A DNA stretch of 64,000 nt from Trichostrongylus colubriformis (lineage: Eukaryota > Nematoda > Chromadorea > Rhabditida > Trichostrongylidae), in assembly GCA_963978905.1 (NCBI GenBank), contig OZ022256.1, positions 52,438,001 through 52,502,000 on the forward strand, given 5' to 3'. Positions 45,640 through 55,700 of the stretch are shown piece after piece. Every line of letters begins with the position of its first letter. Within the stretch, counting starts at the first letter, position 1. The position numbers were made by a program, and so were the translations under genes. The notes under the pieces were generated by a model. It saw only the letters and a program-made list of their open reading frames with translations. It searched no databases and was not told the DNA's origin.

Positions 45640-45800
45640 GCTAGGCCACGTTCATACTTTCCGGTACCGGAGACAGAGCTCGTCTCTGCAACCCTATCTC
45701 CGTGCTGGTGTTGTCGCTGCATCTCCCGTTCCACTCTTCCTCGCTGCCTGTGAAGTCTGCTGCTTTCAGACTTTGCGACGACAGCCACGCCCTGCCTTGT
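45640..45800. mobile_element. MITE family M3, copy b
   Basis: GGCCACGTTCATACTTTCC at the left and CAGCCACGCCCTGCC at the right are M3 landmarks; the outer right end is unclear. Confidence 0.5.
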
Positions 45801-46227
45801 GCCCATATCCAGTGATCCACCAGAACACACCAAAATCACCCAGAGAAACCTATCCCAGATTCACTCCTTACACTTCACTAAAATGGTCATGCCCACGTTG
45901 AACATCTCGTAAGACTCGTTCCCCATTATTTGTTCAGCTTCAACGTAGCTATCTACGAGCATTTCATTGGTGAGGAGGGAGAGGGGGCGGGTTCAGGGGG
46001 CCGAGTGGAGGGGACGCAGTGTAATGCAACATTCGTGCATTTCGCACCATTGCAGAACACACACCGGACAGCACGTAAAAGATCTGCCACAACTCCATTT
46101 CCGCAGCATCTAATAGCAATGCAGGTTCGCCTTCTGCATAGGGAAGGAAAATAAGGGTAATAGCTCACGTCACATAGGCACTCGCTCGGGACCCAGATTA
46201 ACCAATCACGTGCACAAAAGCGAGTGT

Positions 46228-46759
46228 GGCGCTCATGTACTATGGGGGTGGAACTCAAAAACACATTTGAAATTACAACAGAGAATTAATTTCATTAAAA
46301 ATCTTCAAAACATGTAATATCAACGTGTCCGATTGTCATTAGGCTGTTTTTATTCTGAAATGTTGAAACTAAATAAACAAACAAAATCCTGCCTGCCATT
46401 GATGATCTCCCGTGTGTGAAGTGTACTCCGCCCCAAGGCTCAGGCTAAATGCTTGGTCCTTGTTATATCATTGTCTCTTTTTTTTTGTTCTTTGCGTTTT
46501 TATGCGTGTCTGTTCTAGTATTATGTCCTTTAATGTTTTGGAAGGTACTAAGATATCAGTGCAAACCGGGGTGGTTTTTGCCTAAGCCGGGGGAAGAAGC
46601 TTCGGAAAGGGTGAATAGTTTTTAGTGTAGCAAATATTTTTTCATCCTTTCTGGTTGAGGACTCTCCTCGGAGCACATTCTTAACCTCTCACGGTGAGGA
46701 AAGAATTTCCACTTCCTAGCAATTGTTTTTGAGTGCCACCCCCATAGTACATGAGCGCC
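46228..46759. mobile_element. hAT-like MITE, 532 bp, 8-bp target duplication
   Basis: Ends GGCGCTCATGTACTATGGGG and CCCCATAGTACATGAGCGCC are perfect inverted repeats (continuing to about 35 bp with GTGG(A/C)ACTCAAAAACA). GCGAGTGT stands on both sides (46220-46227, 46760-46767). No transposase is present. Confidence 0.9.
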
Positions 46760-47091
46760 GCGAGTGTTATGCGACACATATCGATTGTTTTATTTGATCT
46801 TTTGTTGATAATTAATACGTATAGAAGAACGTTTACACAATTCGAACTTTTCCACTTACTTTCGACAACTGAAGCATGGTCAGTGGGGTTCGGATAGAAT
46901 ATGTTCCGGAAACGAGAATTGTGTAAGTCAGTTAATTACAGGCAAACTAGATCGCAGAACACATACATTTTCCGGTTTATCGGTGCACGGATTCACTGTG
47001 GAAAGCCAACTGGTCGTCAAGACAAGCAAATTGACGGAAAGCGAACTGCTGAAATCATCTTCAGGACCCTTCTGTCCCTTTTTGGCTAAAT

Positions 47092-47490
47092 TTATGAACC
47101 CACAACATTTTTATGGTTTGACGACCATTTCAGCCAGTGAGTGTTACAAAGTGAAACGGCATCTTGTCGATACATTTCTACTTGTAACATATCAGAATCG
47201 TACACATCCAAGTCCATCGATATCTCCACACTCGATATCTCACTCGAGAAGAAAACTCGCAGAATTTCATATCTCTGTTGGAGGGTAGAGGAAACGTGGA
47301 TCTGTGTGATGAGGCGGTCGTGCGCAGCTTGTGTCACAGCTTCACTTGTGTGGAGAGCCGGGCATGTGGGAGACCGCCGGTAGCGCATGACTTTCTCGAG
47401 CGAACGTAGCGCTTTTAAGTGGTAGTCGCGTCGCACATCGCCTTCTTGGAACCCCTGAATTGGTTTATTCATAGCAAGCATGCCATTCAT
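47092..47490 (-). CDS. Possible coding exon, unknown product; diverged copy next to it
   Basis: A 132-codon open frame on the minus strand has ordinary protein composition, with segments HLKALRSLEKVMRYRR, TQAAHDRLITQIHVSSTLQQ and MDLDVYDSDMLQVEMY. No domain was recognised. A diverged DNA copy of about 120 bp lies at 47610-47735, whose translation keeps VTQVVHDRLI but has stops. This suggests a once-coding local duplication. Start, splice sites and expression are unknown. Confidence 0.3.
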   Translation of the reverse strand: MNGMLAMNKPIQGFQEGDVRRDYHLKALRSLEKVMRYRRSPTCPALHTSEAVTQAAHDRLITQIHVSSTLQQRYEILRVFFSSEISSVEISMDLDVYDSDMLQVEMYRQDAVSLCNTHWLKWSSNHKNVVGS

Positions 47491-47735
47491 GAAATATCAA
47501 GTTGTCCCTTCTAACTTTGCCCCCTCCTACTTTGCTCATATTACTCCCGAAGGAATAGTTCTACAGTGGTTACCCCTACGGCATTTCGCATCGCATTAAG
47601 CTGCTTGTGACGCTAAGCGTGGTCGATAAGGCGGTCGTGCACAACTTGTGTCACAGGCCTACTTGTGTAACGAGCTAAGCATGGAGTCCACCGGTACAGT
47701 AGGACTTTCTTGAGCAATAGTAGCGCTTTTCACTG

Positions 47736-49010
47736 GACCGATGATTTTGTCGCAAGCAGCCTATGCGATGCGTGTAAGTCAGAAGCGCCACATCCAGTAG
47801 GACTAGAGAACATGGCAATCACACTTTGAGTCCCAATCAGATGTGGCAAATTTACTGTACAAGTCTCGTAGATCAGGATTAGGTGTTTTGACAGCCGTCT
47901 TAGGACGCATAATGTTTACCGTAGCCATTTATTGTTCATGTGTGCCGCTATCTATTCAAACACGAGCCAAAGATTAGCGCCATGATTCACGGCGGACGAG
48001 GCGTCGAAGAACAAATTTACGACACCCACAACCACACCGACGCAGTTCCATTGATCAGCCGCCGTTGTTAACGTAGTATCTGATAAAAGCACCGTAATAA
48101 ATATGAAATCTTCAGTGTCACGAAGCTCCAGGCTGATCAATGCGTTTATGCTCACTGCAGTTCTGTAGAATTAGAGAGTTCGCAAAGGGTAACCGTCACA
48201 AGACCATCGAGAAATTATTTATATAAAAGCCTATTTCCGACAAAATATTCATACTTATCTACCGCTAATTCTTGTTCAAATGATCGATGATCCCCAATCT
48301 TTATCACAGATCCCGGTGCGCCCACTGGGCGGAGCGAGAGATATTCCGTGTCCAGTCCCCTTGTTCTCCTGACTGTCACACGTTCAACACATTTCGCGAA
48401 GCATATTCTTTCATGTCGCGTTCGGTACAGACACAGCAGCATCCGGGGTCGGCGACACTCTGCCTCTCACGTGATTCAATCGATAATTATGTAGAAAATA
48501 TAGAGCAAGTGTTCGGTATGTTTGTATGTTTGTCTGTCTGTCGCCGGCAAAGTCAGCCTGGTAAGAGCCAAAAACAGCAATAGTCCAGCGCTGAGCTCCT
48601 GCACCAACTCCATTCGTGGTGTATTCAGCTGTTCCCCACCTCCGCCCCTCACGTTTTCCAGCAGTCTACCATGCATTTTTTTCTCAGCTTTTACTTCACG
48701 AAGAGCCCATCGGTATCCTTCAATTTTTATAGGTATTTTGTTATCTGTTAATGCAAAATGCAAGAGATCGGAATGTCATGCAATATTAGATTCAATTTTA
48801 TCAAAGTCTGCGGTAGACAACGTATGAGAGAGGGGGTGGGACAGCATCAGCTCATTCTAAGGAAAAGTGCATCTAGGTACATAAGTGGTGGACCACTTGT
48901 AAACCAATTCGAAACGCATACGGTAACCTCTTTTCCTCCTCCCATACCCTAGTCGACGCTACCTGTCAAATATACTCGAATATCTACTCCCTTAACCCCA
49001 AAAAGATTAT
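47736..49010. other. Intergenic, nothing recognised
   Basis: No gene or element was recognised. A short TGTTTGTATGTTTGTCTGTC run lies at 48518-48540. Confidence 0.45.
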
Positions 49011-49346
49011 CTATCGAAAAATTTGGCAATGCCACTTAGTAGAGTGATTTTTGATTCTCAGGAGAACTTCATCGATGCGAAAATCACTAAAAAAAGTGGA
49101 TTCCTTGATCAGTTTCAAAAAATGCGACCTCTTCTTAGGCACTGCTCGACCCTTGTCGGAACCCTTTCCCCTAGCTTGTGCGACAACCCAAGCTGCTGGC
49201 ATACTGTCTGCCTGATACGCTTCACATAGAGATTGAAAGTAGTTCAGACGATTCCTAAGAACATCACTAGTCGCGAACAAAGCCTCAAGCTTTTTCATGA
49301 CCATACTTTTTGTTTGTTTTGGCGTTCTAAACAACTGCGCGAGCAT
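49011..49346 (-). CDS. Possible small basic protein or exon, unknown
   Basis: An open frame of 111 codons on the minus strand is rich in Lys and Arg (MVMKKLEALFATSDVLRNRL, ARGKGSDKGRAVPKKRS). Composition is protein-like, but there is no recognised domain, signal peptide or clear splice site; a TTTTTTTAG inside could be an acceptor. The first ATG may not be the start. Confidence 0.25.
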   Translation of the reverse strand: MLAQLFRTPKQTKSMVMKKLEALFATSDVLRNRLNYFQSLCEAYQADSMPAAWVVAQARGKGSDKGRAVPKKRSHFLKLIKESTFFSDFRIDEVLLRIKNHSTKWHCQIFR

Positions 49347-49477
49347 TCAGACGAGCTAAATTACTGTATCTGTCTTCTTACTTCCTGTGACCCCAACAAA
49401 AAGTCGAGGTTGAGCTTTCTCCATATCGCACTTTTCATCAAATAAAAAATACAGTAGCACTTATAATTAAAGGGATA

Positions 49478-49920
49478 GTCCACGGAAGAATGAGTTTTTT
49501 TGTTGCCCATATTTTTATTTTGTATTTGTATAATGTGAGCCGCATGCAAAAATTCACGCGAAAAATGTGAATCCGGCTAAGATGCAGCATCACAGAGTCT
49601 CTGCCGTGAGGGAGGGGGGTCTCCGAGCAAGTGCCCACCCCGTCGTCCGCCGCGATAGGAGACGCATTGTAGGAACAGAAAGCTACGTAAACAGCCCCAC
49701 TCTTCGTTCCAAACCGCGGCACGCGACGGGACGGAACTTTTACTCGGGGACCTCGCCCACCCGAACAAGACTTTGGTGCTTGGCCGGGTGGGGCTGTATC
49801 TTGGCCGAATTCTCACTTTTCCACGTGAAACTTCGCATGCGGCCCTCATTAGGCAAATGCGACAGAAATATACGGGTAACAAAGAAACTTGATCTTGCGT
49901 GAACGATTCTTTTAAAGTAC
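49478..49920. mobile_element. MITE family M1, copy e (complete)
   Basis: The left arm TCCACGGAAGAATGAG ... GTGAATCCGGCTAAGATGCA and the right arm GGGCTGTATCTTGGCCGAAT ... CGTGAACGATTC mirror each other. The GC-rich centre (CACCCCGTCGTCCGCC, GCGACGGGACGG) is shared with copies a and c. Confidence 0.8.
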
Positions 49921-51245
49921 AAATTGTTCCGGTTATTCCGTACAAAAAGCCTTCTTGCTGCTAGATGGCCGGGTAAAAACAATTCTGATAAGGCTACTGT
50001 TGCCTTTCTGCACTTCTTTCGGCCGACTGTCCTTTTCCTGTGAGACGACAGGCTGAAGGCATTAGCCTTCAGCCTAATGCCTTCCCTTTAGGGTAAACAA
50101 TGTAGGATATCTGTGGTAAGATTTTGTGGATACTTCGGAGAAGGTCTTTAGCCATACCATTTCACCTCAGTCGGTCCGTCCACCTCAACCGGTTTACTAG
50201 CACTCCTTATTTGTTCAACGCAGCCAGTTTAAGGTTTACCTATGGTGACCGATACAGGTCTGGCGATCAGCTCGAAAACTTGCCCTTTCTCTAAGCATGT
50301 CCCTTTTTCGTGGTATGCACTGGGAATGTTGAAAGCTGAAGGTCTGTGGTTCATTTCGGCTCACTTTGGCAGCGATGCTCTCCGCGTAATCAGCACCACC
50401 GTACGGTTTTCCTGATAACGAGACATATGCATGAATAGGTGCAGTTGTCGATCAATTCATTGTCCTAATCTGTCAGTCACATAGACTTTTCATGATTTGC
50501 TTAGTAAGTAGAGGTGATGGTAGCGCAGTGGCTCAGACAGCCGCTTCGCAATCAATTCGCGATGAAGCTTGTGGTGCCATTTTTCGCACTTTCATATTCA
50601 TTATTTATTGTTTATTTCCCTGCTTATTATTTATTATTCATTTAATTGTCTCTGCTATTCCGAACAAAAAGCTGGTACATGACACATTCCACAACTTGGT
50701 TAGAGCAACTAATGTCACTCGTCCATGAAATGGAATATTTATATTAGACGTTATTCACATAATATACACTTGATGTAGTTCTGAAAAGCACTTGCTAGTC
50801 GGTTCAATTCATATGGTTCATATTTTTCGTGTTTTGCTTCCAAGACTATGGTCACTGAAAGTTACTAAGGCTCGTGGCACAATAATTAGATTAAGACGGT
50901 TGTTTTTCTTTATGTACTTTTGCAGTCATTCAGCCAAAAATGGGTATCCGATCTATTTCTGATGGCTCGTTTCATGCCGGAAAAATTATCTACGTGAAGC
51001 TATGACGTTCGAATCTGGAGGATAAAGCTTTTGCGACAATCAATTGCTTTTGAGGGAATACGCCACGCACTCTAGTTCCATTTAGATTCGTGATGTCAAG
51101 TAAATGTAATTTAGCCTGTACAATGACTTGCGGGACAGCCGATGAACAAGTCAGTGCTTTTATCCTTTCACATGAGTCAAGTACCAATTCATCTACATCA
51201 GAAAGACTGGAGGCCTGGTTGGTCCGGATGGGTGCTTTAATGCAT
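49921..51245. other. Intergenic; hairpin, tRNA-like head, dispersed motif
   Basis: No gene was recognised. GGTAGCGCAGTGGCTCAGAC at about 50519 is a good A box (TAGCGCAGTGG) of a SINE or tRNA relic, but no B box follows. Bases 51040-51095 repeat the GCGCCACGCACTCTA-type motif found at 1183 and 3464 (here ACGCCACGCACTCTAG). Confidence 0.45.
50050..50083. repeat. Overlapping alternative hairpins
   Basis: AGGCTGAAGGC-ATTA-GCCTTCAGCCT is a perfect 11-bp stem with a 4-base loop. The overlapping AAGGCATTAG / CTAATGCCTT is a second perfect 10-bp stem. The two cannot form together. Confidence 0.8.
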
Positions 51246-51255
51246 GATTTGATTC

Positions 51256-51497
51256 GGGTGTGTACCTTTATGTCAGGATTTCGTACGACGACGAGCGGCA
51301 TGCGACGCAGTGTGTGTGCGAGCTATGCGCGTCGAGATAGTCGAGTCTCAGAACGATTGCACTGTAATGCTAGGAGCGCGATACGCAGTTGACTTGTAAT
51401 CGCTACGGGACCCAACAACATGGCGCCTTTAGCTCGTCCGCCTTGGTTCGCTTGCGACATGCCGCGGTGCGAAATCGTGACATAAGGGTACACACCT
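51256..51497. mobile_element. MULE-like MITE (family M4), second copy
   Basis: Ends GGGTGTGTACC(T)TTATGTCAGG and GTGACATAAGGGTACACACC(T) are inverted. Flanks ATTTGATTC (51247-51255) and ATTGGATTC (51498-51506) form a 9-bp target duplication with one mismatch. The interior matches the reverse complement of the 44383 copy (GCAGTTGACTTGTAATCGCT against CGGTAACAAGTCAACTGCG). Confidence 0.85.
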
Positions 51498-51506
51498 ATT
51501 GGATTC

Positions 51507-54500
51507 CTGCACAGTGCAAGTGGAAGACTGCGCCACTGTCACTGCACTACCAGTTCCTATGTGCAGCTGTAGAATGCTGTAAACTCGCTTCTTCAGTACC
51601 CTACTCCATAGCTGAACTTCCCTCCGGCTTTTTATCAAATGGTTGTCACAATGGTTTGCTCTAACCGTCTGCTACTTCATTCTTTTGTCATTGATCAAAT
51701 AAGACTCTTATCTGGTGTGCAGCTTAAGATAACCCAGAAATGAAGTTTATGTAAACTCATCGTGTCTGCTTTCCTAGTTCTCACCCCAGAATCCCCACCT
51801 TCAGCATCTCAGATTAATCGATGCCATAGCAAATCTCAAGGAGTCAATCAGAAACGTTTCACAGAAATACATCCCCCTTCGCCGGCTCCGTATACTCAAG
51901 GTTGACACCAGTCGCTAATAATATTATATAATTGGAATCATGTACAAAGCGTGATCGCTGACCGAGTTTCTCAAAGACAGTGATAGGAGTGATGTGGTAA
52001 TGAGAACTCCTGAACTGGGTCATGCCAATGAAAGCTAGGGGTTTCAGAAGACTAAATTTGGCGAAATTTCGAATGAGAAACAGTTCCTCTACCTTATAAG
52101 AGAGTCTTTTTCAACAGCTCTCATTTGTTTCATACCAGCCCGCCCATTTCTTCAACCCAACCCGCCCTTTTTGAGAATAAACGGCGGTGAAGTGGTATTA
52201 TTGCTTCGGTTATTGCCCATTACATTCGGTTTTTTTTCACTTTCGTACTTTTGAGCATCTCGACCTTGATGCTAGAGAATTTTTCCATATTTGGCCCGAA
52301 TTATGAATCACTCAAAAGAATCAAATAAGTGATCGTTGAGACTGGGACGGAACTGGTGGTATCCAATGTCGGCTACCTGTTGCTTTTTCCACACCTGCAT
52401 CCTCTTTATCGAAATGCCTTCGCTATCATCTGTCTCGTACTTATTCATTTAATTATTTATTTATTTAATTATTTATTTATTTAGTTAATTATTCATTTGT
52501 TTGTTTATTTATTCACACTATAGCGTCTCACAAAACAAGAACAGGGAGGATTGGGATTGCTTTCCGCTTGAAAAATGACTACAGAACACTGCATTCTGCT
52601 TCACTGGTTGATCCATCGTGGCTACGTCGACATCTCATAGTCATCGTCGTTGCACGTAAGCTCAAAATATTGATTCGTAACTTATTTCATTTTCAGAATT
52701 CACAAATCGATCAGTGCTTTAGATGTTATTTTTTTTCTGGAATTTCGAAATCGTGCATTTAAATGTAGTCTTTTCGCGAAAAGGATGTCAGCACCTCCTG
52801 AAAAATGCCCTGCCGTTTCCATTGACGGAGGATTTCCCATAGCCTTCATAAGGTTTGATTCATTGCTCACAACGGAATCGATTTGAAAGGGGGAAAGGCA
52901 AACACATCAAACACCCAACATGATTCACGCGATCGCAGGTGTATGCTAATGCCATGGCCGACGTCGTCAGGGCAGATTGTACGATTCTCCACGTGTAACT
53001 TCTCCCACGGCGACCCAAAAAATGTTTTCTTGGCTCCCAACGAGTCCATTGAATTTTTTCGAAGAAAATTGAATTTGCTTTGAAAAAGGTTTCCCTCAAT
53101 TCGTACTTTGTAGATCATTGATGATTTACTGCCCAAGACCACGATGAGGTATATGTTCTTCTCAGAAGCACCTTATTTCTTAAGTCTAAGTTAAAGCCGG
53201 CGAACCTTTGCTGCTTTCATTTCAAAACAGCTTGAAATGGTCATATCCAACAGGACATAACAAAAACGTATTTATAACAGAAGCTTCTGCAGCTTACCGC
53301 CGCTTTACTATGACTGTTACAGGAACAATCCACCAAAAACGAGAAAAAGATTAGTGCTAGCCCTTTCCATGTAGGGAGACGTTATGTGGATGTAGAGGAG
53401 GGACAGGTAGAAGTGGTTCCTCTTTCCTTCTGCCCCCTTCGGCCCCGTTCATACTCTGCTGCGTGTTTTGAAGTTGACGGGATGCGGTTACTTTTGAGGC
53501 AAGGATGCAGAGTGGTATGAGCGGAGACCCAAAAACCACGCATTGCCACCTGGCAGACTCGGAATACGAAAGTAGGAGTGCTCAGTAAGTAACAGTGGAG
53601 AAGGAACGAGAAAAACGACGAAAAAACAGAGAAGTGGGAGCCCGAAAACCCCTCTTTTCTCTCACAGCCCTCTGCATCACCAGCCGGGGTAGACTGCATA
53701 CAGGCAGAGAGGCTAAATCAGCCGGCCGCTCACGTTGTCCCACCTTCCCGGCATTTTGCCCGGCTGCAGGACTGCAGGGCGGCACGCCGTGCTGCGGGTT
53801 CCTGATAAGACTCCAAACCTCTCTTTTTCAAAGCGAGTTTCGCCACATATCACCTCTTCTGAAGTAGAAGGTCCGTTCTCGGAGGACTCAGCTCTCAGTT
53901 ATCACTTACCCTTCCCGGTACTTGTAAGTAATAAACTCCACGTATTGCTACAAAGATTTCTTCGTACTGTCCTGAAATGCGACTCGGATGCATTAAGCTG
54001 AAATGCTCGTGTTAGGCTGAGGCTATACCATGCGATTCGTGCGAACTGACTGGATCGTCCGGACCGTTTGGTCCTGACGATCCGCATGAATTGCAAAATA
54101 TAAGCTCAGCCTTCGCCACTTGGTCCACATTAAAAGGGTGAACCAACGGCTATACTGCGACAGTGTGCTCCTATCGATTGATCTCGCGACCGGTCGATAA
54201 ATTCCATTGAAGCGTGCTCTGCGTCCTGGCGCTGAAGTATGTACCCGTCATAGCTATGGAAGTGACCAATGCATTTGCTCTATTCTTTATACGTTTACTC
54301 TATCCCCATAACTATGGACAATATTTGCTTTTGCACGTGTAAGTATATATATATATATATATGTACTCCTCCTAATAGCATCACGCATTAATCAATTCAT
54401 ATTAAGTGTGTTATAGACATTTTGAATCAGAATGCTTGGGCTGTTGATACTTCATCAAACGATCACATGTATCAGGTCAAGCATTACGTGTGTACTTTTC

Positions 54501-55195
54501 GCTATGTTGACACAGAGAATGGAATGTCGTTTTACCGACCCAGTGATAAACTCATCTCTTGGCCCTCTTTTGTACTTTCAGTGGTTACTGTACGGCTCTT
54601 AAATTTTTTACTGAATCTACAGCACTTCTATTTTCTCCCTAAATATTTGTTCTATGTATAGAAATCCTGAATAGTGTATGAGTATGGCACGATTTGGTTA
54701 TCGTAGTACTAAAACGAAAATGTGGTGTGCTGATTCAGGAAAGATCTATTTGTGGAGCATAATCGCCTTAAGCGTGCTTAACTGCGAAACTTTATCGCCG
54801 GTCGTTAACCAACGCCTTTTCTCAATTTCTTTGAATAAACCTATTTTAAGTGTGGCATAAGTCTTCCGATAATGTCGGGTCATCTATGATCAGGTCGGGT
54901 TAGCTAGTCAAAGCGCAATTCTCGCGAACTGACACAATCGAAAGCATCTTTTCCAAAAACTTCCCGTGACCGTTATTCAGTAATATTTCAGAGGTTTTTA
55001 TGGAATTGATGAGCGATTTATTCATTATGTAATTATATTCACTTATTTGCGTATGCAACAGGTAGACCCGCTACAAAACTGGAGAAATGGCTGAAACGCT
55101 GAGGTCAGCCAAAGACTTAGTGCCCGATTATTTAGTGCAATGGTAAAGCATGAAGTAAGGGAGAGAAGACTCGAATTTTGACGGCGGGCTGCGCA
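51507..55195. other. Intergenic; two microsatellites
   Basis: No gene was recognised. Bases 52441-52514 are a (TTTA)n-type repeat and 54344-54362 a (TA)n repeat. Several overlapping open frames near 53380-54000 show no domain, signal peptide or consistent splice sites. Confidence 0.5.
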
Positions 55196-55199
55196 TTCA

Positions 55200-55440
55200 T
55201 TCTGAGGAGCTTAGCCGGATTCTCACTTTTTTGCTTGAAACTTTGCATTTGAGCCTTATCAAGCATACACAACATAAATATTTGGGTAACAGAGAAAGTC
55301 GTTTGTCCGTACGCGATTTCTTTAAACAGTAGATATTGGCTACAATGATGCTGAGTTATGGGCAAAAATGGAGGTCCCGGATCGGACTCAGTATAACACT
55401 CATAACTCAGAATTCCTGTAACAACTTTCGCATCACGGCG
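55200..55440. mobile_element. MITE M1 half-copy f followed by a SINE-tail fragment
   Basis: CCGGATTCTCACTTTTTTGC ... GGGTAACAGAGAAAGTC is the right arm of M1 (55200-55330). Directly after it, GAGTTATGGGCAAAA near 55351 repeats the end of the tRNA-like pair at 34463-34752. Confidence 0.65.
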
Positions 55441-55532
55441 AAAATCAGGAGCCAACAGGAACCAAAACATCAAAAGTCAGTAATAATTGGTTGCCCAACA
55501 GAACGCAGACCACGATTATAGTACTTGCTAAG

Positions 55533-55700
55533 ATTCGCGCGATCTTGCAATCGCATATGTTGTCGTGCGCACTCTCACGTGACTGTGCCATTTTCCTTCC
55601 GCACGGTTACAGATCGTGGGTTTGCGTTGTAGAGGAGAAATAGCACGCTCATGTGAGATTGCACACGGCGGCGACACATGCGATTGCACGACCGTACTAG
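55533..55700. mobile_element. Small MITE with GATTGCA-type ends (M2-related)
   Basis: GATCTTGCAATCGCATATGTTG on the left and CGACACATGCGATTGCACG on the right form imperfect inverted repeats of about 23 bp. Related pieces occur at 27905-28100. No coding capacity. Confidence 0.55.

Noticed and set aside
52860..53142. Overlapping frames on both strands near 52.9-53.1 kb
   Set aside because: Both strands are open by chance; neither has a recognised motif or splice sites.
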